The position numbers and the translations under genes are program-made. A model generated the notes under the pieces. That model ran no database searches, was not told the DNA's origin, and was given only the letters and a program-made list of their open reading frames with translations. From positions 62,001 through 126,000 of the forward strand of contig JAUZSF010000018.1 of the NCBI GenBank assembly GCA_030949705.1: a stretch of 64,000 nt of DNA, in the 5' to 3' direction. Shown here piece after piece: positions 24,990 to 34,806 of the stretch. The DNA comes from Robiginitomaculum sp. (lineage in GTDB: Bacteria; Pseudomonadota; Alphaproteobacteria; Caulobacterales; Maricaulaceae). Position 1 is the first letter of the stretch, and the number at the start of each line of letters is the position of its first letter.

Positions 24990-27101
24990 ATGACGGAGCA
25001 CCAATTGCAAACTGGGCACGGACAACAAACCACCTTGCCAAAACGGCAACGGCTACCCGAAAACAAGGCAATTCATGCTTTGCTTGCGGATATTTCTCTT
25101 GGCATTATCGCTTTGGGTGCCGGGAATTTCATCAATAATTTTGCCACGGCCGCCGGCGAAGTCATTGGCGCGGATATGCTGTTCATCAGCCGGATCAAAT
25201 CCAAAGATGTGCCGGTGGAAACCTATGCCCTTTATGATCGCAGCGGACAAACCACCCATTATTCCTATCCCTTGCAAGGCACCCCTTGTGAGATTGTTTA
25301 TAACGAACAGCGCCCTTACGAGGTTAACGAGGAAGTGGTTGCGTGTTTTCCCGATGACAAGGATCTGGAAGTGCTGGGCCTGTGTGCCTATGCCGGCGTT
25401 CCGCTGATTGATGAAAACCAGAAATGCATTGGCCTGATCGCGGCCATGTGGAAAACGCCGCAACAGGATCTGGGCCTTAAAACCAAGGCGTTGGAATATT
25501 TCGCTCCTCTGTTGACCGTCAATATGATGCAACTGGAAGCCCAGGCGCGCAATGAACTGGCCGTCGCCGGGGCGGCCTCCGGGGCCTGGTACACCGATTT
25601 TGAAGAAGATGTTGAATACTTCTCTCAGGCCGCCCGGCGAATTATGGGCCATCCGGATATGCCGGAAAAGGCACCGCGCAACAGTGCCTACAAAACCCTG
25701 CAACCCAACGACCGGCGGATCATTGCAGAAGCGTTCGAAGCCTATCGGCGCGGCGAAGCCCCCTATGATGTAAACTTTCGGGTATATCCTCCCCATGGTG
25801 ATCCGCGCTGGTTACGTATGACCGGCAAAGCCCAGTACAATGCCAATGGACACATGACCGCCATTGCCGGCGATATCACCGATATATCAGAATTGGTCGA
25901 TGCGAAACGAGCCGCCGAAGCGGCCTCGATCGCCAAGAGCGACTTTCTGGCCACCATGAGCCATGAAATCCGTACCCCCATGAACGGGGTGCTGAGCATG
26001 GCAAGTATTCTGGCCAAGGCGGACATTCCGGAAGAGAACAAGCGTCAGGCCGAGGTCATCCGCAAATCCGGGGAAGCCATGATGGTAATCCTCAATGATG
26101 TTCTGGACCTGAGCAAGATCGAAGCGGGCAAGCTGGAACTTGAAGAACGGCCCTTTTCACCGCGCGAAGTGGTCGAGGACGTGGCCATGCTCTGGCAAGA
26201 CACCATCAAGCAAAAAGGCATTGCATTTTCGCTTGATATTCAAGACCCCATACCGCCCATGGTCATTGGCGATGAAACCCGGCTGCGTCAGGTTTTGACA
26301 AATCTGGTCTCTAATGCGCTTAAGTTTACGCAAGAGGGCAACATCACCATCGCCCTGCAAAATCTTGGCACCGGCCAAAACCCGACCCTGAAATTCAGTG
26401 TTTCTGATACCGGAATCGGCATCAGCAAAGCCCAACAATTGCGCTTGTTCGAAGCCTTTAACCAGGCCAATAGCAGCATTGCCCGGCGCTTTGGTGGCAC
26501 GGGCCTGGGGCTGGCCATCAGCGATAAAATCGTGCGCCTTATGGGTGGACAGTTTGAAATTACGTCCAAACCATCCCAAGGCTCGACCTTCAGCTTTACT
26601 GTAGTCTTTGAACCCGCCGAACAAGTGACCCCCAAACAAACCTCGTCCTCTGCTGCCAAAACCAATGATGCCCAGACCACGATGCAGGCTGAGCGCACCA
26701 TCCTGATTGCCGAAGACAATGAAATCAACCAATCGGTCCTGAAGGCATTTTTATCGCGCCTGCCGGTTGCCCTCACCTTTGTGGATAATGGTGCCAAAGC
26801 AGTGGAACTGGCCCAGGCACAGGCCTTTGACATTATTCTGATGGATGTACAAATGCCCATTCTGGATGGTATTGGGGCCACCAGGAAAATCCGTGCCGGT
26901 AATGGTCCTTGCCGTCACGCCCCGATCATTGCCTTGACCGCCAATGCCATGCCGGGCGATCGCCAGCGCTATATGGACCTGGGCATGACCGGTTATGTGT
27001 CCAAACCCATCGACCCGGCGGCCCTTTATGAGGCGATCAAGACGGCAAAGCCTTTGGGCGGTGCCGATACTTCATTCAAAGACAAGGCCCGCACCGCCTA
27101 A
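24990..27101 (+). CDS. Hybrid sensor histidine kinase (GAF-PAS-HisKA-HATPase-REC)
   Basis: A 703-residue cytoplasmic sensor kinase. GAF domain about residues 35-180, PAS/PAC about 190-300 (ending AGDITDISEL), HisKA dimerisation domain with the phosphoacceptor in SHEIRTPMNG (His325), ATPase domain with VSNALKFT, DTGIGIS and GGTGLGLAIS, and a C-terminal receiver with MDVQMPILDG (Asp619). There are no membrane segments, so the signal is intracellular. The receiver suggests a phosphorelay to a separate phosphotransfer protein, not in this window. ATG at 24990 is the first in frame. Confidence 0.94.
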   Translation: MTEHQLQTGHGQQTTLPKRQRLPENKAIHALLADISLGIIALGAGNFINNFATAAGEVIGADMLFISRIKSKDVPVETYALYDRSGQTTHYSYPLQGTPCEIVYNEQRPYEVNEEVVACFPDDKDLEVLGLCAYAGVPLIDENQKCIGLIAAMWKTPQQDLGLKTKALEYFAPLLTVNMMQLEAQARNELAVAGAASGAWYTDFEEDVEYFSQAARRIMGHPDMPEKAPRNSAYKTLQPNDRRIIAEAFEAYRRGEAPYDVNFRVYPPHGDPRWLRMTGKAQYNANGHMTAIAGDITDISELVDAKRAAEAASIAKSDFLATMSHEIRTPMNGVLSMASILAKADIPEENKRQAEVIRKSGEAMMVILNDVLDLSKIEAGKLELEERPFSPREVVEDVAMLWQDTIKQKGIAFSLDIQDPIPPMVIGDETRLRQVLTNLVSNALKFTQEGNITIALQNLGTGQNPTLKFSVSDTGIGISKAQQLRLFEAFNQANSSIARRFGGTGLGLAISDKIVRLMGGQFEITSKPSQGSTFSFTVVFEPAEQVTPKQTSSSAAKTNDAQTTMQAERTILIAEDNEINQSVLKAFLSRLPVALTFVDNGAKAVELAQAQAFDIILMDVQMPILDGIGATRKIRAGNGPCRHAPIIALTANAMPGDRQRYMDLGMTGYVSKPIDPAALYEAIKTAKPLGGADTSFKDKARTA

Positions 27102-27115
27102 GGTCAGAACCTGGG

Positions 27116-28414
27116 TTAGTTCTTGTTTTTATATATTCTTCCGCCCTTCATGACGAAGTCGACGTCCAGCAGCTCGTTAACATCGTCCAGCGGGCTGGCC
27201 CCGACCGCAATCAGGTCTGCATATTTACCGACCTCCAAAGACCCCACCTGATCGGCCATTTGCAGATGTTCCGAGGCCACAATCGTGGCCGAGCGAATGG
27301 CTTCCATCGGGGTGAATCCGGCCTCGACCATCAGGGGAAATTCACGGGCATTATCCCCATGGTGTGACACGCCGGAATCCGTGCCAAAGGCGATTTTTAC
27401 GCCGCCCTCATGGGCCATGCGCAGCATTTTGATCATGTGAGGTCCAACTTCCAGTGCCTTTTTGCGCGATGGCGGCGGTAAAAACCCTTTGGGGTCTTTG
27501 GCCATTTCCACCACCGTGGCCCCGGCGAGCAGCGTCGGGATCAGATAGGCATTGTTTTTCTTGAAAAGGCGGATGCTTTCCTTGTCCAGATAGGTGCCAT
27601 GTTCGATAGAATCGATACCGGCGCGCAAAGCGGCATCCACGCCTCCTTTGCCATGGGCATGGGCCGTAACCTGTCGGCCCATATAGTGCGCGGCCTTGAC
27701 GATGCTTTGCATTTCATCATCAAAAAACTGTTGTTCCGTGCCCGCCGCGGTATTGGAAAGCACCCCGCCAGTGGCGGTGATTTTGATCACATCTGCCCCT
27801 TTGCGAATGTTCTCTCGCACCGCCCGGCGGCAATCATCGGCTCCATTGCAAATGGACGGACGGTAAAGCGCCGCGGCGACGGCCTCGGCATAACCATGAC
27901 GCGGATCCCCATGACCACCCGAGGCGGTGATGATCTGGCCGGCGGCACGAATGCGCGGCCCGGGCAAATCACCACGGTTAATGGCATCACGAACCGCAAA
28001 GATGGCATCTTCGCCATTGGCCCCCACATCCTGAACGCTGGTAAACCCGGCCATCAAAGTCTTGCGCGCAAACTTGGTGGCATTCATGGCCCAATCCGCA
28101 TCCGAATTGGTCACAGTATCCAGCCGCCCCTTGGGGCCCAGCTCGGAAGTCAGGTGCACATGGCTGTCGATCAGGCCTGGAAGACAAAATTTATCTTTCA
28201 GATCAACAATTTCAGCACCCTTTACGGTGCTGTACCCGTCGCGAAGTTCCAGGATTTTCCCTTCGTGGCTGACCAATATGGTGCTGGCCCCGCGCGGGGC
28301 CTGGCCGGGTTGGTCCAGCACCGCGCCACATTGCACGGCTTTGGTATGGGCAAGCGCCGACGTGGCCAATCCCGCCAGCAAGGCGAGCGATAGTGTTGCC
28401 GTTTTCATGATCAT
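27116..28414 (-). CDS. Exported metal-dependent amidohydrolase (imidazolonepropionase-like)
   Basis: A 432-residue amidohydrolase with a signal peptide (ends SALAH). Metal ligands are visible in order: GLIDSHVHL, a lysine in VIKITATGG, TAHAHG, IEHGTYL and AFGTDSGV. This is the set for a binuclear zinc site in the prolidase/imidazolonepropionase-like subgroup; periplasmic members hydrolyse Xaa-Pro or Xaa-Lys/Arg dipeptides. GGGG lies 8 nt before ATG 28414; ATG 28408 is an alternative. It converges with the histidine kinase gene and lies downstream of purD on the same strand, about 40 bp away. Confidence 0.92.
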   Translation of the reverse strand: MIMKTATLSLALLAGLATSALAHTKAVQCGAVLDQPGQAPRGASTILVSHEGKILELRDGYSTVKGAEIVDLKDKFCLPGLIDSHVHLTSELGPKGRLDTVTNSDADWAMNATKFARKTLMAGFTSVQDVGANGEDAIFAVRDAINRGDLPGPRIRAAGQIITASGGHGDPRHGYAEAVAAALYRPSICNGADDCRRAVRENIRKGADVIKITATGGVLSNTAAGTEQQFFDDEMQSIVKAAHYMGRQVTAHAHGKGGVDAALRAGIDSIEHGTYLDKESIRLFKKNNAYLIPTLLAGATVVEMAKDPKGFLPPPSRKKALEVGPHMIKMLRMAHEGGVKIAFGTDSGVSHHGDNAREFPLMVEAGFTPMEAIRSATIVASEHLQMADQVGSLEVGKYADLIAVGASPLDDVNELLDVDFVMKGGRIYKNKN

Positions 28415-28455
28415 AATCTTTTCCCCTGATGGCTCCAGATGGCCTTTTCCCGGCC

Positions 28456-29727
28456 TTAGGAGTTTAGCTTAGTGCCAATATCCCGACGATAAAACCCACC
28501 GGCAAAATCAATTCGGTCAATTTCCTGATAGGCGGCAGCAACTGCCTCAGGCAGAGTGGGTGCCAACGCGGTCACGGCCAGCACCCGCCCCCCGGCGGAC
28601 ACCAAATGACCGGCATCATCCAAGGCCGTGCCGGCTTGAAAAATCTGTATATTCCGGTCCTGCCCTGCCTCTGCCGGCAAGGTTATGGGCAAGTTCTTTT
28701 CATAGGCCCCCGGATAGCCCTTTGCCGCCATGATTACCGTGGCGCAGGCGGCCTCGGTCCAGTCCGGCGGTGATGCTGCCTCCAACGTACCTGTGGCACA
28801 GGCCTGTAAAAGCGGCACCAGATCGCTTTGCAGGCGCATCATCAACACCTGACATTCCGGATCGCCAAAGCGCACATTATATTCGATCAGACGCGGCCCC
28901 GCCTGCCCGATCATCAGACCCGCAAACAACACCCCGCAAAAGGGATGCCCCTCGGCCTGCATGCCCGAAACCGTGGGCATGATAATCTCGTCCATCACCC
29001 GTTTGGTCATGGCCGCATCCATTGATGCCACCGGCGAAAACGCCCCCATGCCGCCGGTATTGGGGCCCTGATCCCCATCAAAGGCCCGTTTGTGATCCTG
29101 CACCGCCATCAGGGGCATTACGGTTTTTCCATCGCTGAGCGCAAAGAACGATGCCTCCACCCCGTGCATGAATTCTTCAATCACCAGGGTTTGCGAGGCC
29201 GCGCCAAACTGTCCGCTCAGCATATCGCGGGCCGCCAGTACCGCCTCGGCCATGGTATCGGCGATCACCACGCCCTTGCCTGCGGCCAGGCCATCGGCTT
29301 TGAGCACATAAGGGGCAGTCAGTGTCTGCAAAAACGCTTCGGCCTCTTGGGGCGTTTTGACCACTTTATAAGCCGCCGTGGGGATGGCATGGCGGGCACA
29401 AAACTCTTTGGTGAAAGCTTTGGAACCTTCCAATTGCGCCGCCTTGGCCGAAGGGCCAAACACGAACATGCCGTGTTCGCGCAATCGGTCTGCCAAACCG
29501 GCGGCCAGCGGCACTTCGGGGCCGATCACCACCAGATCCGGACGTTCCTTTTCGGCCAGTGCCATCAGTGCCGGCACATCTTCGCCATCCACCGGGACGC
29601 ACCGGCCCAGCTTTGCCAGCCCCGGATTGCCCGGCGCGCTGACAAGTTCATCCACCAGCGGGCTTTGCCGCATTTTCCAGCCCAGCGCATGTTCGCGCCC
29701 ACCACCACCGATCAGCAGAACTTTCAT
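28456..29727 (-). CDS. purD: Phosphoribosylamine-glycine ligase
   Basis: Second step of de novo purine synthesis: phosphoribosylamine plus glycine plus ATP gives GAR. The 423-residue protein has the N-terminal [18 protein letters not shown], the ATP-grasp segments [15 protein letters not shown] and [33 protein letters not shown] and [11 protein letters not shown]. The start at 29727 is chosen by this conserved N-terminus, although the frame is open to 29769. It is divergent from xseA across 61 bp, an arrangement found in many Alphaproteobacteria. Confidence 0.97.
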   Translation of the reverse strand: MKVLLIGGGGREHALGWKMRQSPLVDELVSAPGNPGLAKLGRCVPVDGEDVPALMALAEKERPDLVVIGPEVPLAAGLADRLREHGMFVFGPSAKAAQLEGSKAFTKEFCARHAIPTAAYKVVKTPQEAEAFLQTLTAPYVLKADGLAAGKGVVIADTMAEAVLAARDMLSGQFGAASQTLVIEEFMHGVEASFFALSDGKTVMPLMAVQDHKRAFDGDQGPNTGGMGAFSPVASMDAAMTKRVMDEIIMPTVSGMQAEGHPFCGVLFAGLMIGQAGPRLIEYNVRFGDPECQVLMMRLQSDLVPLLQACATGTLEAASPPDWTEAACATVIMAAKGYPGAYEKNLPITLPAEAGQDRNIQIFQAGTALDDAGHLVSAGGRVLAVTALAPTLPEAVAAAYQEIDRIDFAGGFYRRDIGTKLNS

Positions 29728-29788
29728 CTGTTTCCTCCCGCCCAGCTTGCGTATACTGGCGACGGCCACCTTATTAGGATTCGCGAAC

Positions 29789-31207
29789 GTGTCAGACCCA
29801 TCTCCATCAAATGCCCATGAATTTACGGTTTCCGAACTGGCTGGGGCGCTAAAGCGTACGGTCGAGGAAAATTACGGCCATGTGCGGGTGCGCGGCGAAT
29901 TGGGCCGAGTAGTCATTGCCCGTTCCGGCCATGTGTATATGGACCTGAAAGACGATCGTGCGGTGATCTCCTCGATTATCTGGAAAGGCGTGGCCTCGCG
30001 CCTGCGCTTTGCCCCCGAAGAAGGGCTGGAAGTGATCGCCGAAGGGCGACTGTCCACCTATCCCGGTCGCTCGCAATACCAGTTGATCATTGAGAGCATG
30101 GAGCCCGCCGGGGCCGGGGCGTTGATGGCGCTGCTCGAAGAACGCCGCAAAAAATTTCAGGCTGAGGGCCTATTTGACGAGGCGCGTAAAAAACCCCTGC
30201 CGTTTTTGCCAAAAACCATTGGCGTGATCACCTCGCCCACCGGCGCGGTGATTCGCGATATTTTGCACCGCCTGCGCGACCGCTTTCCCCGTCATGTCCT
30301 CTTATGGCCGGTATTGGTACAGGGCGAGGCCGCCGCCGCGCAGATCAGTGCCGCCATTGATGGCTTTAATGCCCTTGCCCCGGATGGGCCGGTGCCCCGG
30401 CCGGACCTGCTGATCGTTGCCCGCGGCGGCGGCTCGATCGAGGATTTATGGGCGTTTAACGAAGAAAACGTGGTCCGCGCCGCTGCCCGTTCGGATATTC
30501 CGCTGATCTCGGCCGTGGGTCATGAAACCGACTGGACGTTGATCGATTATGTTTCTGATCGGCGGGCGCCCACCCCCACCGGCGCCGCCGAGATTGCCGT
30601 GCCGGTCCGTACTGAATTGCTGGGCACCTTGCAAAGTCACCACACTCGCCTGGGCGGGGCCATGATGCGCCTGACCGGACGCAAGGAGACCGAGCTGCGC
30701 GCCGCCGCCCGGGGCCTGCCGCGCCCTGAAGATTTGCTGGGCGTGCTGTCGCAACGCTTTGATTTTGCCGCCGAACGGCTGATGCGGGCCTTGCAAAGCG
30801 GGCTGGATGCGCGCCGGGAACGACTGACCTCCATTGCCGGCAGATTGCGCCCGCGCGCATTGAGTCAGGATGTGCAAAGGCGAACCGATGCCCTTAAACG
30901 GTTGGGAGATCGGGCGAGAATTGCCTATTCGCGCGGTATTGCCGAGCGCGAACGCCGTCTGGCCAGCGCGGCGCAGTTATTACGGTCCTTGTCCCACGAA
31001 GGGGTGTTGGCGCGCGGCTTTGCCCTGGTGCAGCGCCCGGATGGCACCTTGGTGCGCAAGGGGGCAGAATTACAAAACGGCGACGCGGTGCAATTACAAT
31101 TTGCCGATACCAAACGCGCTGCGCGTATCGAAGATGGCACTAAAAAGCCAGCACCCAAAAAACGAAAAGCCTCCCCGCCCCCATCCGAGCAAGGGTCTTT
31201 ATTTTAA
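29789..31207 (+). CDS. xseA: Exodeoxyribonuclease VII large subunit
   Basis: Single-strand-specific exonuclease subunit acting in both directions, with XseB (not in this window). 472 residues: an OB-fold N-terminus ([21 protein letters not shown], then RGELGRVV), the catalytic region [18 protein letters not shown] and [28 protein letters not shown], then coiled coil and a basic tail. The start is GTG at 29789 ([12 protein letters not shown]), since the open frame further upstream runs antisense to purD. AGGA lies about 9 nt upstream. Its stop overlaps the end of the convergent DUF2794 gene by 4 nt. Confidence 0.96.
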   Translation: MSDPSPSNAHEFTVSELAGALKRTVEENYGHVRVRGELGRVVIARSGHVYMDLKDDRAVISSIIWKGVASRLRFAPEEGLEVIAEGRLSTYPGRSQYQLIIESMEPAGAGALMALLEERRKKFQAEGLFDEARKKPLPFLPKTIGVITSPTGAVIRDILHRLRDRFPRHVLLWPVLVQGEAAAAQISAAIDGFNALAPDGPVPRPDLLIVARGGGSIEDLWAFNEENVVRAAARSDIPLISAVGHETDWTLIDYVSDRRAPTPTGAAEIAVPVRTELLGTLQSHHTRLGGAMMRLTGRKETELRAAARGLPRPEDLLGVLSQRFDFAAERLMRALQSGLDARRERLTSIAGRLRPRALSQDVQRRTDALKRLGDRARIAYSRGIAERERRLASAAQLLRSLSHEGVLARGFALVQRPDGTLVRKGAELQNGDAVQLQFADTKRAARIEDGTKKPAPKKRKASPPPSEQGSLF

Positions 31208-31530
31208 ATCACCCGAAAACGGCGCGTATCGAAAACTTTGAGTACGGCGCGCAAATCCTTGCCGCGTTTTAAAATCTGATTGCCCGGAGCCAGCACCTGA
31301 TACTGTCCCTGACGATGCAACAGCGCCGGTATTTTTTCCACCCGATAGAGCGGCATTTCGCTGGCATGGCGGAATATGGAAAAGACGGCCCGATCCCGCA
31401 GTGAATCAATGGCGTAATCACGCCACTCCCCCGCGGCCACCATACGCCCATAAAGCGCCATGATGGCCGTCAGTTCAGGCCGATCAAAATGAATAGGGGC
31501 GGCGGTGATGAGATTCAAACGTATATCCAA
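31204..31530 (-). CDS. DUF2794 family protein
   Basis: A 108-residue protein almost entirely made of the DUF2794 domain, known mainly from Alphaproteobacteria. Diagnostic segments are [40 protein letters not shown] and [10 protein letters not shown]. Function unknown. No ATG is available upstream of the domain; TTG at 31530 (MDIRLNL) is the best start, though without a clear Shine-Dalgarno sequence, and a stop codon closes the frame a few codons further up. Confidence 0.85.
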   Translation of the reverse strand: MDIRLNLITAAPIHFDRPELTAIMALYGRMVAAGEWRDYAIDSLRDRAVFSIFRHASEMPLYRVEKIPALLHRQGQYQVLAPGNQILKRGKDLRAVLKVFDTRRFRVI

Positions 31531-31783
31531 TGCTAAAAACGAATCTTTTTTCTATTATTACAGCGAATTTAGGCAAAACCACAAAACCGCCACATTTCGA
31601 ACTTGAACGCGCCCCATCCCGGCACCATCTTGCACTTGTCGGTTCGGCGCAGCAATAACGCCCGCCCTGGTTTCCAGACAGCCCCCCCCAGCCCCCCCCG
31701 GGACAGGCGGCAGCATCGAACCGACCCCTCTTCCCTCATTTTAAGCGCTTGCCTCCTTGGCCGAACTGGCGAACCATGTCGCC

Positions 31784-32474
31784 ATGCTGGAAATACGCAA
31801 CTTAAAAAAAATCTTTTGCCGGCAACCCGGCGCTAAGAAACATTTCCCTTAGTGCCAAACGCGGCGAGGTGGTGGCGCTGGTGGGCCGCAACGGGGCCGG
31901 CAAATCCACCTTGATGCGCACCATTGCCGGTTGTCTTAATCCCGATGATGGCGAAATTCAGCGGTCCGAACAATGCACTATTGGGTATCTGCCCGAAGGC
32001 GCGCCGCTATATAAAGAACTAAGCCCGCGCGCCTGCCTTAAATTTGCGCTCAGCGCTCATGGCATTCATGGCAAAGCCCAACGCCTGCGCATCACAGAAA
32101 TTCTGCAAAGCCTGGATCTGGAAGATACCGCCGATCTGGTGCTGGGCACGCTATCCAAAGGCTATCAGCGGCGCGCGGCGCTCGGCATGGCGCTGGCACC
32201 GGATCCGCATATTCTGATTTTGGACGAACCCTTTGATGGGTTTGACCCCATTCAAAAACATACCGCCGTCCAATTGCTCAAACGCCTGAGCGTCAATAAA
32301 CTGATCCTGATCAGCACCCATACGCTCAGCGATGCCAAGAGCCTGTGTACGCGCCTGGTGGTGATTGATCATGGCCTGATCCGGGCCGATGCCGCCCCAA
32401 AAGATATTTTGAAGCAAACGAAAAGCGCCAATCTGGATTCGGCCTTTCGTAAACTGGTGGGCAATACACCATGA
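31784..32474 (+). CDS. ABC transporter ATPase (Gld-like), frameshift at an A8 tract
   Basis: ATPase of the ABC-2 exporter whose permease is the next gene. ATG 31784 encodes MLEIRNLKK and runs into eight A (31804-31811), after which this frame stops at 31850. With seven A the frame would continue SFAGNPALRNISLSAKRGEV into the long downstream frame, a perfect family N-terminus. The rest is standard: Walker A GRNGAGKST, signature LSKGYQRR, Walker B ILILDEPFDGFDP and the H-loop STHTLSDAK. Total about 229 residues if joined. Without the shift, translation could only start at GTG 31869, just before Walker A. Overlaps the permease start by 4 nt. Confidence 0.85.
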
Positions 32475-34798
32475 CCGGATTTTGGGCCGTTTTACGCAAA
32501 GACCTTAGGCTGGTACTGGCCCGCCCGGCCATGTTTGTCTTTATCGCCCTTTTCGCCATCAGTGCCGGGGCGTTGACATTTTATACCGGGCGTTTTTTTG
32601 ATGCCAACCGCGCGGACCTTAGCCTGTTATTTGCAACCTTTCCCTGGCTGTTTGCCATTTTTGCCCCGGCGCTGGCCATGGAAACCCTTAGCGCCGAACG
32701 CCGGGCCGGTACGGCAGAGCTGTTACATGCTTTGCCCCTGCACCCGCTGGCCATCATTCTGGCCAAATGGCTGAGCCTGTGGCTGGTCTGTCTGTTTGCC
32801 CTTGGCCTGACCATGAGCCTGTGGCTCAGCATCAGCTGGCTGGGCACGCCCGATCACGGGGCAATTATGGCGGGCTATCTGGGATCAACCTTATTGGCGG
32901 GTAGCGCCTGTGCGTTATCACTGGCGGCCTCGGCCCGCACCCATAGCCAGATCATGGCATTTCTGGGTGGCTTGGTCGCCAATACGCTGGTCACCATTGG
33001 CGCCTTGCCATCCCTGCACCGTCTGCCCCAGACTATCTCGCGGGCCTTGGCCGACTTTTCCACACCCGTGCATCTGGTGCCGTTCATTCGGGGGGTGATC
33101 AGCCTGACCGATGTCATGTTTTTTGTATCGCTGATCGTGTTTGGCCTTTTTTGCGCCTGTGTGCTCTGGAAAGAGGGGTCTTGGCGTGTGCAAAAAATAG
33201 CCGGCGCGGGATTGGCGGTTTTAGTGCTGAATATGGGTTTCTCGGTGCCCGCCTTGCGCGCGGTGCGGCTGGATGTAACCGCCGGGCATCTTTACACACT
33301 CAGCCCCGCCGCCAGGAAAATTATCCATGACCGGCACGAACCAACCCAGTGGACCTTTTACTATTCGCGGGCGCTGGCATCAAACTATCCCGAGATTCGC
33401 AATTATGGTGCCCAGGTCGAAGAAAGCCTGCGCAGTTTTGCCGATGCCAGTGGTGGCAAAATCCGTCTGCGCATTATTGATCCGGGGGTGGATACCCCGC
33501 GCGAGGATCAGGCCATGGCCGCCGGTATAAAGGCGCTGCCCACGGATCGCAACCAGCCATTATATTTTGGTCTGGCCGGAGATAACGGGGCCGTTATTCC
33601 CCGGTTTGATCCGCAAAGGGCCGGCAGTCTGGAATATGATCTGGCCCGGGTGCTGGTACAGCAAACCACCACAACACCACCAATCGCCCTTTGGGACGGT
33701 ATCGACCTTGCCGGGCGGGACTGGTTTGTCACCGGGCGCAAGGAAAGCCTGATCTTTCGCCAAATGGCCAAGCGTTTTCACGTGGACCTTTTGGGCCCGG
33801 ACTTCGGTCTGGAAGACCTGCAGGATCATATTCTCATGCTGGTGCATCCGCCGGCCCTTGGGCAGGCCCAGGATCAGGCCATCAGCGATTTTATCGCCGC
33901 CGGTGGCCGGGCTTTGGTGTTTTTGGACCCCTATAGCGAAGCCTCGGCCCGCCCGGCGCTGAACGGTCTGCCCAAGGCCGGGGCCTATATGGCCTCCACC
34001 GCCCCCGGCTTTTTGGTGCCGATGCAACTGGGCTGGTCCAGCACCCGCATTGTCCTTGATCGCGATGCGGCCATGCCGGTGGAGCGCAAGGCCAAGGGCA
34101 TTACCCGCACCCTGCGCCAGCCCGCCTGGCTGGGCATAACCACCAACAATATGGCACCGGACAGCCCCATAACCCCCCAATTGCATCGCGGTCTGGTGAT
34201 GGCCAGCGCCGGCAGATTAAGCACCAATGCCGCGGCGGGCTGGACCCCGCTGATCTTTTCCAGCGCCAACAGCGCTTTGCTGGATGTCAATGTGTTTGCC
34301 ACCGACCCGGATCCAGTTACCCTGATGCAGGCACCGGCCGCTACTGGCCAATCCTATTGGCTGGGCGCGGTCAAGGATGGTGTCATCGTGCTGGGCGATG
34401 CCGACATGCTGGACGATGATTTTTACGTGCAAAACGATCCGGTCTTTGGGCCCCGCGCCCAGACCGACAATGCCAACTTTGTCTTAAACGCCCTCGACTG
34501 GCTCACCGGGGCGGACGAGGTGTTGGCCCTGCGCGCCCACCAGCCCGTATCACGCACTTTGACCCGCATTGACACGTTACGCACCCAGGCACAGAAGCAA
34601 TTGCGCAAAGAGGAATTAAGGCTGGGCAATGCCCCCGATAAAGAGGCCCGCCAGACTTTACGCGCTGTGCGACAGAAATTTCACCGCCAGATCAAGGCCG
34701 TGGAAACTCTGTTGGAAATAACCAATATCTGGCTGGCACCGGCACTGGTACTGCTCTTGGCTGGTTTACTGACCTTATGGAGACGGCGACAGTTTTAA
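32471..34798 (+). CDS. ABC-2 permease fused to a GldG-type auxiliary domain
   Basis: A 775-residue protein. Residues 1-260 are a six-helix ABC-2 permease (opening VLRKDLRLVLARPAMFVFIA, then LSAERRAGTAELLHALPLHP). A further membrane segment at about 240-260 leads into a large extracytoplasmic region (about 265-740) of the GldG/ABC_transp_aux type, with RLDVTAGHLYTLSPAARKII, LIIVHP-like LMLVHPPALGQ and VFLDPYSEA. A terminal helix (APALVLLLAGLLTLW) ends in RRRQF. GldF and GldG are separate in Bacteroidota; here they form one chain, as in some Proteobacteria. The exported substrate is unknown. Confidence 0.88.
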   Translation: MTGFWAVLRKDLRLVLARPAMFVFIALFAISAGALTFYTGRFFDANRADLSLLFATFPWLFAIFAPALAMETLSAERRAGTAELLHALPLHPLAIILAKWLSLWLVCLFALGLTMSLWLSISWLGTPDHGAIMAGYLGSTLLAGSACALSLAASARTHSQIMAFLGGLVANTLVTIGALPSLHRLPQTISRALADFSTPVHLVPFIRGVISLTDVMFFVSLIVFGLFCACVLWKEGSWRVQKIAGAGLAVLVLNMGFSVPALRAVRLDVTAGHLYTLSPAARKIIHDRHEPTQWTFYYSRALASNYPEIRNYGAQVEESLRSFADASGGKIRLRIIDPGVDTPREDQAMAAGIKALPTDRNQPLYFGLAGDNGAVIPRFDPQRAGSLEYDLARVLVQQTTTTPPIALWDGIDLAGRDWFVTGRKESLIFRQMAKRFHVDLLGPDFGLEDLQDHILMLVHPPALGQAQDQAISDFIAAGGRALVFLDPYSEASARPALNGLPKAGAYMASTAPGFLVPMQLGWSSTRIVLDRDAAMPVERKAKGITRTLRQPAWLGITTNNMAPDSPITPQLHRGLVMASAGRLSTNAAAGWTPLIFSSANSALLDVNVFATDPDPVTLMQAPAATGQSYWLGAVKDGVIVLGDADMLDDDFYVQNDPVFGPRAQTDNANFVLNALDWLTGADEVLALRAHQPVSRTLTRIDTLRTQAQKQLRKEELRLGNAPDKEARQTLRAVRQKFHRQIKAVETLLEITNIWLAPALVLLLAGLLTLWRRRQF

Positions 34799-34806
34799 GG
34801 TCAGAC

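Noticed and set aside
29378-29788. N-terminal extension of the xseA frame
   Set aside because: It is antisense to conserved purD sequence; the XseA OB-fold begins just after GTG 29789.
31560-31783. Regulatory RNA or riboswitch in the C-rich gap before the ABC exporter
   Set aside because: Only a 9-bp inverted repeat (GTCGGTTCG at 31638, CGAACCGAC at 31717) and two C-runs were visible; no known riboswitch pattern.
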